Shown here: positions 13,081 to 25,238 of the stretch, piece by piece
Position numbering within the stretch: position 1 is the first letter of the stretch
Layout: every line of letters begins with the position of its first letter
Source: Paracentrotus lividus
Taxonomy: Eukaryota; Echinodermata; Echinoidea; Camarodonta; Echinidae
Assembly (NCBI GenBank): GCA_940671915.1
Contig: CALNVZ010003435.1
Coordinates: 17,253,608-17,317,607, forward strand
Reading direction: 5' to 3'
DNA: 64,000 bases
Notes under the pieces: generated by a model
Told to the model about the DNA's origin: nothing
Seen by the model: the letters and a program-made list of their open reading frames with translations, nothing else
Databases searched by the model: none
Position numbers and translations under genes: made by a program

Positions 13081-14038
13081 CGCCCTTGAAAAATGGGGGG
13101 GGGGGGGCGCCAAATCGCCAGTAAAACTAAGGGGACGCCAAATTGACTTTAAACTTAGGGGTGCAAATGACCTAAAACATTAGGGGGGGCGCCAAATGCG
13201 ACCTTAAGTTTAGGGGCGCCAAATCGAACAGTAAACTATACAGGGCGCCAAATTGACCTTTAAACTTGGGGGCGCCAAATCGACCTTTAAAATTTAGGGG
13301 CGCCATCGACAGTAACTAAGGGCGCTAAAAATTAACCTTAAACTTATAGGGGCGCCAAATCGACCTCTAATTTAGGGGGGCGCCAAACGACAGTAAACTA
13401 AGGGGTGCCAAATTGACCTAAACTAGGGTCGCCCAAATCGACCTTAAATTTAGGGCGCCAAATCGACAGTAAACTAAGGGGCGCCAAATCGACAGTAAAC
13501 TAAGGGGCGCCAATTAACCTTAAACTTATAGGGCGCCAAATCGACCCGCTTTATTAGGGGGGGGGCGCGCCAAATCGACAGTAAACTAAGGGGTGCCAAA
13601 TTGACCTTAAACTTAGGGCGCCAAATCGACCTTAAAATTTAGGGCGCCAATCGACAGTAAACTATAAGGGGCGCCAAACTGACCTTAAACTTATAGGGGC
13701 GCCAAATCGACAGTAAATTTTAGGGGGGGGGGCAAATCGACAATTAAACTAAACGGGGAAGCCAAATTGAGCTTAAACGTGGGGCACCAAATTGACCCGA
13801 AACTTAGTGGGCGCCAAATTGACCTGAAGCTGAGGGCGGCCTAATTGATATTTAAACTTAGGGGGCCGATATCGACCTTAACCTAAGTAAGGGCGCCAAA
13901 TTGAAAAGGGGAGGGGCGCCCTTAAAAACATTCAGGGGGCGCCAAATCGACGTAAACTAAGCAACGCCAATAAACTTAGGGGTGCCGAATGGACCTTAAA
14001 AATAAGGGGCGCCAAATTGAAGCCTTAACTAGGGGCCA
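13081..14038. repeat. GCGCC minisatellite array B
   Basis: This array is more regular than array A, with a period of about 27 bp. Two alternating unit types occur: one with AAATTGACCTTAAACTTA and one with AAATCGACAGTAAACTAA, each following GGGGCGCC. It ends at an N gap, so its full length is unknown. Confidence 0.88.
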
Positions 14039-14063
14039 NNNNNNNNNNNNNNNNNNNNNNNNN
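14039..14063. other. Assembly gap of 25 N
   Basis: The placeholder size equals that of the gap at 45292-45316, so the true gap length is unknown. It coincides with the outer end of palindrome 2. Confidence 0.95.
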
Positions 14064-17000
14064 GACAGTTGGATATTGGTGATTTTAAGGGCTGGTTTTT
14101 GTTTTGGTGAACTTTGCTAGTCCTCTATAAAATGTAATTATAACACATTGAAATTTTACTTCACATGCTAATACTTTGTACATTTTTGTAAATGTTTTCA
14201 CAGTATGGAATCACAAGTAATACAGGCTGTAGCTATTGCACTTGGATTTATAATAATAAATGGCAAGTGGGACTAGCTGAATCTATACAAGGTAGTTTGT
14301 TTCCAGGGATTTATCATAAATAAAATATTTTCCTTCTTCCATTATTGATATTTAAGCAGACGGATGTCCTAGAACTATGTTTTATATTTTCATCAGATTT
14401 GTTGTTGTGTTAGTTGTATGTTGAATTGACGTTACAGATTATATCAACAATTACTTCATGTAAGGATTATTTATTCTGTGGTTCACTTCATTATCCATTA
14501 CACGCACACATCTATCTCGTGCAATGTCTGTTTTAACAGGGTTCTCTAATATATTCAGGGGCTTCCTTGTATATTTATTTTTATAGGAAACAAAGTTCTA
14601 CATAGACATTGTTTATAAAAGCTCCACTTAGACTGATTTTCTTGAAATCAAGGGGTGCCAAATTGATTGCTAAATTAAACAATGGTCTGAATGTAATAGG
14701 CTACTATTAATGAATTATTGACTTGAATATATTATAATATTAAAATTCTATTTGATTGAGAGCCAGATCAATCTTAAAATTTTCAGAAATAAGGGAGCTT
14801 TTTAATATTTGTAATAATGTGTTTATGTCTGTTCCATAATTTCAAGATATGTATTATTATATATTATAAAAGAATTGAAGATTGTTTAAATTTTTTTGTC
14901 ATGTAATCATGTTGTAAATTGAAATGACAGGTACAATATTTTAAAGATACAATTTTTGATATTTCAAATCACTTCTTTCAGAAGTTTTATAATGAATATT
15001 CCTGATCACAGTGTTATGTATACTGCAACCATGGGAGCTTGGTAAGATCTTTTTTTTTTTAAACCAGATTCTTCTATATTAACTGAAAGACCATAGTACG
15101 TGAAATGCTTTTACTTACACATTGCAGTTCTCATATGTTAACCGAATTGAAGACTTAGGAATCGAACATGCACTCGTGGTTTCAAGTTTAAAAATATAAC
15201 ATGGGGTCTATTAAGGGCCGGATACGGACTATCACTTTGTACAATATTGGAACCCCGTACGGACCGCACAGAAACATTTGTTTGCACTATTAGTACCCTG
15301 TTAAACCTTGATGTCGAAGCGATGCATATTACAATGCATTCATTTACATTGGATTCAACCTTGACATACCATCCAAATATGTTGACGGGCCTGACGATTA
15401 GTGCTAACAACATTTCTGTGCAGCCGTAACAGATTAGGGCCCTTGTTACCTTATGAAAACCCAAGAATATACTTCATTTCAAAAGTGATTCAAGAAGTTT
15501 TGCTTAAATGTTAAAATCTTGTAATCTGGCCATTTTCGTAAGTAGTGTGCATAGTCTATTTCTTAAACATGATTTATCTCCATCATTGAATGTGCATTGG
15601 GGTTAGATTGGTCTAAGAAGAGAGATTGAATCATACAACCAACCAAAAAAAACACTTTATTTATGGTTCAACTTCATTATATAGACTGTTTACTCATCGC
15701 AATATAATATAAAGATGTTAGTGTACTCATATGAAGATGTTTAACAGAGGTATTATGAAATTAATGTTAAAAGAAAGAACATTTATTTCTCACATTGACT
15801 GTATTATGAGAAAAGGTCTGCAATAATATGAACTTTGTCTTGACTATTTGGAATGGATGCATTTTTAGTTGTGGGTACATAGAATTCATATAGTATACCA
15901 GAGGGTGATTTTACTAACAGCTAAAATCAATCCCCAACTGGTATAAAATGTATCTTAGGTTGGTGTTCCCAGTCCAAACTATGTAAATTGATCCTGAGGG
16001 ATTTGGATTGTGATGCACATTAAGCGCTGAATCATAATAAGTACAATTACAAGGTGTTGCTGAAAGCAGTTTATGAATACACTTATTTGTAATTTTTTGT
16101 TTTTGTTTGGATGGATTTTGGCATTAGTCTTATATAGCAAGACAATGTAAGCCTAAACTTCTTAACACATCAAAATTTTGGTATCTACTTAGTGCTGAAT
16201 CTTAATTGAATGTATAGATTAAATTAATGCTTTAATTGACACTTTATATATATGGTTGTTTGTCAATTGTATATTTATATGCTTGACATTAACCTATAAA
16301 ATACACCAAGATTTTTTTTTTTCATTAGTCATATCAAGGTGGAAAAGTGTTTCTTGTATTAAGCTCACACTATAGAATTCGCGTTATATTATAAAGAATT
16401 ATAAAATTACTTTTAATTACATTTTTTTCAACTAGGAAGGTTGTTCAACTTAAAAATAATAAAGACTTGCTTTCATGGCGATTAAATACTAAATGTTGCA
16501 TATAATAGCATCATTAAGAGAAATATATTTTTAAAAAACTTTTTTAATATAAAAATCGTCATGAAGTTATATTGTTAGCAATATCCCGCTATATTGTAGC
16601 CTAATAAAACATGTAAATGGTGGGGTCTGCGCTCATATTTTTGTGCTGATTTGAATTATCTATTTTTCTTTAAAATGAGACTAGAACAAATAAATTTTAC
16701 TTCTATAACAATTTTTTGTGTAATCTGTTTTGTTTTTGTTTTGTTTTATAAGAAGTAAAAATGGTAATTATCGGGCAATTGATCTAGTGTAAAAGAACTT
16801 CAAAAGCAGAAATCCTTGTAGATAAAGAATTATTTGTGTAAAGTTATAGGCCTAATTCAATAAAAGCAAAAGAGGCAATAGTTAGTCACATTGTCGCGAA
16901 TGTAAATATAGAGTTTCATATTCTAAGTTAGATGTCACATGCTGCACGTCGTTTAATACCTGATCTTTCATAATTAAAAAAAAAAATCATTAAAAATCTT

Positions 17001-17899
17001 ATATTTTACTGTGATTGGTCAATTTGTCAATGACACTTACCTCACAATGAAACTTATGTTATTTCATTATATGGTCAAACATTCTATATTTATTTGCATT
17101 TTGAAATATGAATTTACACAAACGATATTAGTTTTGCATTTAAAATCATAATTAATTGATCATTTGAATGGTATATGTAGGTTCCCAATTATATCAAATG
17201 ATACTTCTTAGGCAAAAATAATGTACTTCAAATTTAAAGGCTTACCGTTCTGTCTTTCGTAAATATTAATTTTATTGGTGAAACTTTACAACAAGTACTA
17301 CTCATACTAGTAATGGAATACCAGGGTAAAGAAATATTCTTTGCCAAGACATTTGTGTTTCCAGATCAAAATATTCTTGCTACTACTAAAATGTGCATCA
17401 TTAATCTCTATTATAAGAGGTATATACTGTAATTGTCATCAAAGACTACATCCTTGAAATGTGTCAACAGCCCTGTTGAGTTGAACAATGATTGAAGTTT
17501 GTAATGCATGTTCGGAGGCAAAACTGTCACGGTCAGGAAATGCCCGTCATTCAATGTTACATGTAGATAAAGTAGCTAGCTTCAGTCGAACAGGATGGGC
17601 GGGATACTTTATATTAAGCTTTGAAAAAATCCCAAGCATTACATTCGATGACTTAATGGTGCATACATTACAGACTCAGTGAGTATAATCATATAAATAT
17701 GTATTCAATTAATCTATATTTAAAAGATAAGGAGCCAGAAAGGGGGAGGTATTGGAGGGTGCTTGGTTGGAATTGGTTTTGACAGTGAACAACTATCAAG
17801 CTTTCGATCCATGTTTGTTTATAGCACATTACGCACCATGGCGGGCGATTCGGTTTTCGCCAGACGTTTTCGCCTCCGACACGCTGGTTAGTTATGCTG
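14064..17899 (-). other. 3' flank of receptor copy Y1, no gene recognised
   Basis: AT-rich sequence mirrors 28420-32945. It contains the empty TTAA site at 14352-14355 for the piggyBac-like element of Y2, a small MITE (15261-15426) and the empty site near 16503 for the 29832 element. It may include the 3' UTR, but I cannot place a polyadenylation site. Confidence 0.6.
15261..15426. mobile_element. Small inverted-repeat MITE, Y1 copy
   Basis: The ends carry GCACAGAAAC(A)TTTGTT...GCACTA and the inverse TAGTGCTAACAACATTTCTGTGC, giving imperfect terminal inverted repeats of about 25 bp. A mirrored copy is present in Y2 at about 31253-31437, so the insertion predates arm divergence. Confidence 0.45.
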
Positions 17900-18433
17900 T
17901 CAACTGATGGGAGGTAAACGGAGGGGGTGGTGGCGCTGTTGGAACGGTACGAGTCGTCGCAGGATAAGGGGATGATGCAATAGCATCCGGGAAGATAGCT
18001 CTTCGTATAAACAGAGGTTGGAGGGTGGGGCACTGTTGATAGTTCAGTAGGGTGCAGGTGGCGATATGGTGCTGGTGGGGATAGGGTGCGGTCGGTGGGG
18101 GTATGGTGCTATCGGGGGGGATAAGTCCCTCGGATCCGGGTACACTGAATGCTGTATATTTTCCATTTCATCGTACGATGTGGTGGAATCCGTACCTCAG
18201 ATTCCAGGTCAGTTGGGTTGGTGTCGCCCACCGTTCTTCCCTTGATGTCACCAAAAGCCAGTCCAAAGGTTCCTTCATTAGTTCAACTGCTTGTGGATGT
18301 GCAGCGGGTTCTTTCTGATGGAGATTTGAATGCAGTTTAATGCAGCAGACAACAGAATAAAAAGATGGCGGCTAAGGCATCCAAGACTATGAAAACTATT
18401 GCACCAGTTGAAAGACCACCACCATGATCTCAC
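17900..18433 (-). pseudogene. Membrane-span and cytoplasmic-tail exon, copy Y1, frameshifted
   Basis: This exon is homologous to 27872-28419. The minus strand has a TTTGTAG acceptor, then GTGAGATCATGG where Y2 reads GTGAGAATGG, a two-base insertion that shifts the frame at the first codons. Further indels follow, including in the segment equivalent to the PPPSYDE motif and around the Tyr/Pro repeat. The stop position is conserved (TGA here, TAA in Y2). Substitutions relative to Y2 are frequent. It is a pseudogene copy or a low-quality consensus of an expressed paralogue or allele. Confidence 0.75.
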
Positions 18434-19060
18434 CTACAAAACAGAATCACATATTTAGGCCTTATGATTATTATGATTATAATGGATCATTCTTTTTCTG
18501 TTCTCAAACATTATAAACCTCTCTGAAAAGAACACAGTGTGAAATCGACACCCCAATTGTTATTGTGAGTGTTACCTTGTGAATCTCATCTTCAATGTAT
18601 AAGAAAATTGGGTGATAAGATTCCACTTCGAACACATAGAAAACCACACCAACATTGTAAATTCTTCCATTAATCAGTTAGGCCTACTATCTCGGAAGAT
18701 CAATTGTAGCCTACATTGATCCGATATATGTACATGTCAACAATAAAAGGTTCATAATATATAATTATCTTGGATACAATTATGGTATTTTGGCTGCTGA
18801 AGGATTATCACATGTGATAATTCAACCGTTTAAACATGTAACTGTGGTAACAACGGTTCATATGAACAAGTTCTGACCTCACTGTCTGAGTCAACAGGAT
18901 TGTTGTATTCTTGTGAATTTAGTAGTTTAGATGTATGATCAGACTCAAATAGTCTACATTTTATTTTGTTTTTGTTACGAATCTACGATGATGGCCGTTC
19001 TAGAATACCAAAAAGGAATGTAAGGTTTTTTATTATTTCTGGTGCTGGCAGTGAACTTAC

Positions 19061-19384
19061 ATGATATGTCGAATGAGCATCTGACTCCAGCGTCATTCGG
19101 AGTGTCCACAGTTGTGGTTTCCCACCCATTACTTGGACACGCTTCCAATATCTGCTCTTGAACCAGAACACTGCAGATCATCCAGCATATCATTCCTGAC
19201 CCTTCTCCAAAACGAGCATTTTGAAATACCATTTCAACTCCTTCGTACCCCAGCTGCCTGCAAGCAACCAGACCATCATTCAAGTCCCAGCTATCATCAC
19301 AAATAGTGCCCCATTGCCCTTCATGGAATATTTCAATCCTACCCTCATTCTCTCCATCTCTTCCTTCTCCGGTCAATCTTAGCG
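19061..19384 (-). pseudogene. SRCR exon 5, copy Y1, one frameshift
   Basis: The acceptor is CTTCTTAG with the exon starting CGCTAAGATTGACC; a GTAAGT donor follows position 19061. The frame is open from [22 protein letters not shown] through GEGSGMI, then one missing base in the IWLDDLQC segment shifts it. The remaining blocks ([17 protein letters not shown]-like in the shifted frame, DAGVRCSF) are recognisable. It pairs with the intact exon 26625-26945. Confidence 0.78.
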
Positions 19385-19649
19385 CTAAGAAGAAGAAATG
19401 GGGAAAAAAGACGTGCAGAGTTATTCCATAGATTTTGAAGATTTCATTATTTCTTTATGAACAATTCTTGAAATAACATTCGTTTTCCTTGACAGATAAT
19501 TTTGGATGACCCTTTTTGTAAGTATATCCAACTTCTGGCTAGTATCACAATTTCCCACTGTAATTTCAAAACTAGGCGATGAATTTCAAGGCCTGATTGG
19601 CTCTCTGAGGATTTCTTCAGGATCTTTGACCGTGTCGGGTCGCTGGCGG

Positions 19650-19712
19650 TGTGTGTGTGTGTTTTGTGTTGTGTGTGTTTGTGTGTGTGTGTGGGGGTGT
19701 GTGAGGTGATTA
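19650..19712. repeat. (TG)n tract
   Basis: TG-rich simple repeat in the intron between SRCR exons 4 and 5 of Y1. It mirrors the CA-rich tract at 26285-26360. Confidence 0.85.
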
Positions 19713-20320
19713 AATTATTGTTGTGTGAGTGATTGTGGATATAAGAGTGGGTGTGTCGTTTATGTCAGGGGTAAGGAATATAGGGACCAACTTGGTGTAA
19801 TGCTTCATGTGAGGTTGCTCTGATAATGGTGTGGTGTGATGTGTGTGTGTGTTCGTGCGTGCGTGTGAGGGTGGATGCGTTTGTGTGTATGTCAAAAGAA
19901 GGGATCAAATGTACAAAATAAATATTTGACCCCATTTCTGTGGAATTGGAAGGTGTGGTAATAAGATAGTGTTTCACTCTCCCAGTTGCGATCTTGATTA
20001 CTTTGTGGATTCGGGATTTGTGCGCTAGCTCTTCACTCTCAAAATGTAATCGCACTCTTGTGGCTTGGGATCTGTGATATTAATTCAGATGTGTATAAAT
20101 ACTGATTTTCTACTACCACAGTAATGACTTCACAATGTGATTATATGAGTAACAATGTGTTTCAATACAAATTGTGATCTCAATCTTTAATGTTCTGTGT
20201 AATTAGATTTTGTAATTCTGTGTGGAATTAGATAAAGACGGTATGAGCTCAAACACACTAGGCCTACAGTTTAATTTTGTTTTGGTGACGATTTCGATGA
20301 TGGCTTCTGGAAATACCAAA

Positions 20321-20321
20321 A

Positions 20322-20355
<34 letters not shown>
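20321..20355. repeat. Poly-T tract
   Basis: About 30 T residues lie just downstream of SRCR exon 4 of Y1. The equivalent in Y2 (25595-25686) is an A/C-rich tract with AAACAAAC words. Confidence 0.9.
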
Positions 20356-20356
<1 letters not shown>

Positions 20357-20373
20357 GCTGTGTGCATAACTAC

Positions 20374-20702
20374 ATGAATCGGGATACGATCTTGACTCCA
20401 GCGTCTTCTGCATGTCCACAGTTGTGATTTCCCCCAACCACTACTTGACACGCTTCAATATCTGCTCTGAACCAGAACACTGCAGATCATCCAGCCATAT
20501 CATTCCTGACCCTTCTCCAAAACGAGCATTTTGAAATACCATTTCAACTCCTTCGTACCCCAGCTGCCTGCAAGCAACCAGACCATCATTCAAGTCCCAG
20601 CTATCATCACAATAGTGCCCATTGCCCTTCATGAATATTTCAATCGACCCTCATTCTCTCCATCTTTCTTCTCCCGTTAGTCTTAATGTACCATCTCGTC
20701 AG
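20374..20702 (-). pseudogene. SRCR exon 4, copy Y1, indel-broken
   Basis: On the minus strand an acceptor TTCTTCAG precedes an SRCR domain of 329 nt with a GTAG donor. [27 protein letters not shown] and [21 protein letters not shown] are open in one frame. Missing bases shift the N-terminal FHEGQWG region and the ACPSSGWG region. It mirrors 25239-25576. Confidence 0.75.
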
Positions 20703-21261
20703 CTGAAGAAAACAAAAAACGAAAAAAAAGATAGAAAATCCCTTAACAATGAGATTCATTGATTGTGGACAAAACAATCTCTTAGACACATTCATTTTTA
20801 TTTCACATTGGTGATTATGGATGACCCTGTTCCTTGTATATATTGACCGCATGACGAGTAACACAGTCAATCTTCAGAAGACATTAAAAATCCCATTCTG
20901 CCTGGTTTATGGATGAAGATTGGAACAAAATTAAAAGAATATGTGTGCATACAGAACACACACCTCCCGCCCCGCCACACCACATACATAACACACACCC
21001 ATACATACATAAACACAACCCTACACATACACACACACCCAGCCTCCCTCCTCCCTCCCTCACACACACGCATATCTTCACATATCACCCGCAAACACAG
21101 TAAACAATTTCATAATAACATCTTCCCTTTTCTGATTAAACGTTGAAGTTTTGTTTACCAAGACATAACTATTGTGAGTGTGTGCATGTGGGGGTAAGGG
21201 TGTGCGTGTGCATCATAGCGGTGTGCATATGTGTGTTCAGGTGTGGATGAGATGTGCTGTT

Positions 21262-21771
21262 AGGCTGGGTTCACATAGAAGTATACGGTATTCGCTGAAT
21301 CGCTATTCGCTATTCGCTATACGGACACGGCGAGTCACATAGCGCACGCGCCATCGGCCTTTTAAAGTTGACTACGCATGCGTGCAACATGTGCAAAACA
21401 AAAGTAAAGTGGACCCCTGTACCAAAATTGAAACACGCGCAATTCTCAGTAGTACTATACGATATATCGACTAGTTCCCTCGTATGTGAAAACGGTTTTT
21501 GGATACGCCATTGTTCAACCAGTGATTGTGGCTTGTTCGATTTCCACTCTTCGCGTGCCCTCGCAAAAACGAGCCGTATATAGAGCGATTTCACGTGACG
21601 TCACAACAGCCGTGTTGGTAGGCAGACCAATAAGGGTACCGGTGCACCAAGACCGTAAAACAATGATTTATCACGGTTTGATGAATATTGTTCTATTGTT
21701 TAGCCTACACATGAATGAATGAATGATGTTGCTGGAACGCTCTATATAGCTCTATATGTTGAACCCAGCCT
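21262..21771. mobile_element. MITE with GGCTGGGTTCACATAG termini, complete, Y1
   Basis: A 510-bp element with matching inverted ends (GGCTGGGTTCACATAGA and, at the far end, CTATATGTTGAACCCAGCC) is flanked by TA on both sides. One end carries tandem TATTCGC/ATACGG words, forming many small inverted repeats. It has no recognisable transposase. The mirrored copy in Y2 has two further insertions inside it. The TA flanks would suit a Tc1/mariner-type target; the family is not identified. Confidence 0.65.
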
Positions 21772-21892
21772 AAGATATAATCTTCAGAAGAAGCAAATAC
21801 AATTAATTGTGACCTGGTGGATGAATTAAGATTGAAATAAATGTTAAAATAATATTGTGTACACATATATACACCAACCCCTCTCACAACAC

Positions 21893-21965
21893 ACAACACA
21901 CACACACACACACACACACAACACACACACAGACACACAACACACACACACACAACACACACCCT
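21893..21965. repeat. (CA)n tract
   Basis: Nearly pure CA repeat. The mirror (TG)n tract is at about 23346-23405. Confidence 0.9.
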
Positions 21966-22594
21966 CCTCCCTCACACACCACATCATCACTCATCACCCA
22001 TAAACAAAGTAAACATTCATAATAACATTTCCCCTTTGCTGATTAAACGTTGATGTCTTGTTTAGCAAGACCATCACGAACCGTTTGTGAGTGTGAGTGA
22101 GTTGTGTGTGGGGGTGAGGGTGTGGATGTGCATATGATAGTGCAGGTGTGGATGAGATAGGGTATGTGTGTGGGGTGTATGTGGGTACCGTTATGTGTGC
22201 TGTGGGAGTGTATGTGGTGTGTGTGTGTGTGGGTGCGTGGTGTGTGTAAATGGGTATGTGAGGGTGTGTTTATGCACTAAAAAAAAAAACTCAATTTGTT
22301 ATTTCTTCATCCAGCAACTCGACGAAGTGAGATTTTGCAGTACGTTTCTGAAGATGTTATTTAGTCATGCGTGCAAAAATCAAAATGAAAGGGTACTAAC
22401 AGATCTGGGAGGATGACTCAACCCAATATATCAATAAAACCCATGATCTAAATGTTTGTCTTTCACAAAAAACCACCCCCCTAGATCCCCCGTGTATGTT
22501 ACGATAGGTAATGGGTTATAGAATATAAAAAAAAACTTATAAAAATCATAACCGACTCCCCCCCCCCGAGTGCATTCACATAGGTGTTGACTAC

Positions 22595-22817
22595 ATGATT
22601 CGAATGAGCATCTGACTCCAGGTCTTCGGAGTGTCCACAGTTGTGGTTTCCCCACCATTACTTGAACACGCTTCCAATATCTGCTCTGAACCAGAACATG
22701 CAGATCATCCAGCCATATCATTCCTGACCCTTTCCAAAACGAGCATTTTGAAATACCATTTCAACTCCATCGTACCCCAGCTGCCTGCAAGCAACCAGAC
22801 CTCATTCAAGTCCAGCT
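22595..22817 (-). CDS. SRCR exon 3, 3' portion only (Y1), cut by rearrangement
   Basis: The minus strand begins abruptly with AGCTGGACTTGAATGA (codons for S-W-D-L-N) and continues through VACRQLGY-like, [26 protein letters not shown] and GVRCSFES blocks to a GTAGTC donor next to 22595. There is no acceptor. The exon lacks exactly the N-terminal part that is present, on the plus strand, at 3530-3642. Small indels are present (for example in the LQCSG block). Confidence 0.8.
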
Positions 22818-22818
22818 G
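22817..22818. other. Right inversion junction
   Basis: Left of this point is minus-strand SRCR exon sequence (AAGTCCAGCT). Right of it is GGGGGGTGGTTTCTTGTG, the plus-strand copy of an intron G-run block that is also present in Y1 at about 22460-22482. It is the counterpart of the junction at 3642/3643. Confidence 0.75.
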
Positions 22819-23511
22819 GGGGGGGTGGTTTCTTGTGAAAAGACAAACATTTAATCATGGGTTTTATGATATATTGGGTTGAGTCATCCTCCCAGATCTG
22901 TTAGTACCCTTTTCATTTTGATTTTTGCACGCATGACTAAATAACATCTTCAGAAAACGTACTGCAAAATCTCACTTGCGTCGAGTTGCTGGATGAAGAA
23001 TAAACAAATTGAGTTTTTTTTTTAGTGCAAAACACACCCTCACATACCCATATTACACACACGCACGCACCCACACACACACACCACATACACTCCCACA
23101 CCACACATAACGGTACCCACATACACCCCACACACATACCCTATCTCATCCACACCTGCACTATCATATGCACATCCACACCCTCACCCCACACACACAC
23201 TCACTCACACTCACAAACGGTTCAGTGATGGTCTTGCTAAACAAGACATCAAGGTTTAATCAGCAAAGGGGAAATGTTATTATGAATGGTTTACTTTGTT
23301 TATGGGTGATGAGTGATGATGTGCGTGTGTGAGGGAGGATGGGTGTGTGTGTGTGTGTCTGTGTGTGTGTGTTTGTTTGTGTGTGTGTGTGTGTTGTGAG
23401 AGGGTGTGTGTATATATGTGTACACATATTATTTTAACATTTATTTCAATCTTTATTCATCCACCAGGCACAATTAATTGTGATTTTGCATTCTTCTGAA
23501 GATTGTATCTT
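22818..23511 (+). other. Intron after SRCR exon 3 (Y2 arm)
   Basis: No coding sequence. It contains the CA-rich tract 23035-23215 and the TG tract near 23346-23405, mirroring 22090-22280 and 21893-21965. Confidence 0.65.
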
Positions 23512-23826
23512 AGGCTGGGTTCACATATAGAGCTATAGAGCGTTCCAAGCAACATCATCATTCATTCATGTTGGTAGGCTAAACAATAGAAACATATACA
23601 TCAAACCGTGATAAATCATTGTTTTTACGGTCTGGTGCACCGGTACCTTATTGGTCTGCCTACCAACACGGCTGCTTGTGACGTCACGTGAAATCGCTCT
23701 ATACGGCTCGTTTTTGCGAGGGCACGCGAAGAGTGGAAATCGAACAAGCCACAATCACTGGTTGAACAATGGCGTATCCAAAAACCGTTTCACATACGAG
23801 GGAACTAGTCGATATATCGTATAGTA

Positions 23827-23993
23827 CAGGGGCCGCGGAGCCGGGGGGGCTGGGGGGGCTGCAGCCCCCCCACTTTTTTCAGCCAACGTGTACAAAAATG
23901 CAAAAATGACCATACATTTAAGATTTTTAGCCTGTTCAGTCCCCCCACTTTCGGCTCAGCCCCTCCACTTTCAAAAACGCTCCGCGGCCCCTG
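23827..23993 (+). mobile_element. hAT-like CAGGGGC...CCCTG element, copy 2, nested in MITE
   Basis: A 167-bp element has termini CAGGGGCCGCGGAGCC and CGCTCCGCGGCCCCTG and a perfect 5-bp direct repeat TAGTA (23822-23826 and 23994-23998). The unoccupied site survives in Y1 at about 21453-21457 (TACTA on the plus strand). Internal sequence matches the copy at 12368-12537. Confidence 0.85.
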
Positions 23994-24090
23994 TAGTATA
24001 CTGAGAATCGCGCGTGTTCAATTTTGGTACAGGGTATACCCACTTTACTTTTATTTGCACATTTGCACGCATGCGTAGATCAACTTTAAA

Positions 24091-24555
24091 GATGCACGTT
24101 CCTCATAGTGTAGAGGGAGTTCAAAATACGTACGCGGTAACGAACATTGCAAGCTGCCCATTCATACCAACGATGTGCGACTCTTACGCAGTGGTCCAAA
24201 AACCGAAAGCTAGAACGCCCGAACGATTGCCGAAGTCATGAGCCAATTTGTTATCGGCATTGATTCGACTGCTCGCACGTTCGGATGCATGAGAGAGTTG
24301 TGCAAGCGAGAAGGTAGCGATGCATATACATCTCAAGATCCGAACATTGATACAGTGCTCTATACACACACACACACGCTTGTACGCTGATCGGACTCAC
24401 ATGCAGAGCGATCGCGATTGGCTGGCTTGTGTTTGCATAAAACCGTATGCAAATTAAGCCATGCTCTTCGCGAATATTCGTGGAACAATGGCGGCTTGCA
24501 CACAAATCGCATCTTCAGTCCTCGTTTTAGCTTAGCGATGCTCGTGCAGGACCGC
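24091..24555. mobile_element. Unidentified 465-bp insertion in Y2 with 7-bp target duplication
   Basis: The insert is bounded by CTTTAAA at 24084-24090 and 24556-24562. The mirror locus in Y1 (about 21360) reads CTTTTAAAG without it. The ends (GATGCACGTTCC and GTGCAGGACCGC) are only weakly inverted. It contains a CA tract, ATGCAAAT words and no long open frame. The class is unknown. Confidence 0.55.
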
Positions 24556-25238
24556 CTTTAAAAGGCCGATGGGCGCGTGCGCTATGTGACTCGCCGTGTC
24601 CGTATAGCGAATAGCGAATAGCGATTCAGCGAATACCGTATACTTCTATGTGAACCCAGCCTAACACACATCTCATCCACACCTGAACACACATATGCAC
24701 ACCGACTATGATGCACACGCACACCCTTACCCCCACATGCACACACTCACAAACAGTTAAGTGATGGTCTTGGTAAACAAAACTTCAACGTTTAATCAGA
24801 AAAGGGGAAATGTTATTATGAATTGTTTACTGTGTTTGCGGGTGATATGTGAAGATATGCGTGTGTGTGAGGGAGGGAGGGAGGGAGGCTGGGTGTGTGT
24901 GTATGTGTAGGGTGTGTGTTTATGTATGTAGGGTGTGTGTGTATGTATGTGTGTGTGGGGGGCGGGAGGGTGTGTGTGTCTGTATGCACACATATTCTTT
25001 TAATATTTGTTCCAATCTTCATCCATAAACCAGGCAGAATGGAGTTTTTAATGTCTTCTGAAGATTGACTGTTACTCGGTCATGCGGTCAATATATACAA
25101 AGGAACACAGGGTCATCCATAATCACCAATTGAAAATGAAAAATGAATGTGTCTAAGAGATTGTTTTTCTGTCCACAATCAATGAATCTCATTGTTAAGG
25201 GTATGTTCTATCTTTTTTTCGTTGTTGTTTTTCTTCAG

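Larger units (their letters stand above)
23512..24663. mobile_element. MITE with GGCTGGGTTCACATAG termini, Y2, with nested insertions
   Basis: This is the same element as 21262-21771, in mirror orientation. It is enlarged to about 1.15 kb by two insertions that are absent from the Y1 copy (23827-23993 and 24091-24555). Termini are flanked by TA. Confidence 0.65.

Noticed and set aside
12684-13183. Overlapping Arg/Lys/Gly-rich open frames up to 146 codons
   Set aside because: They run through minisatellite, G-runs, A-runs and GA-runs; no domain and no splice context.
7343-14038. CRISPR-like regular array
   Set aside because: The roughly 27-bp units are contiguous tandem copies without unique spacers, in a eukaryotic context with no cas genes.
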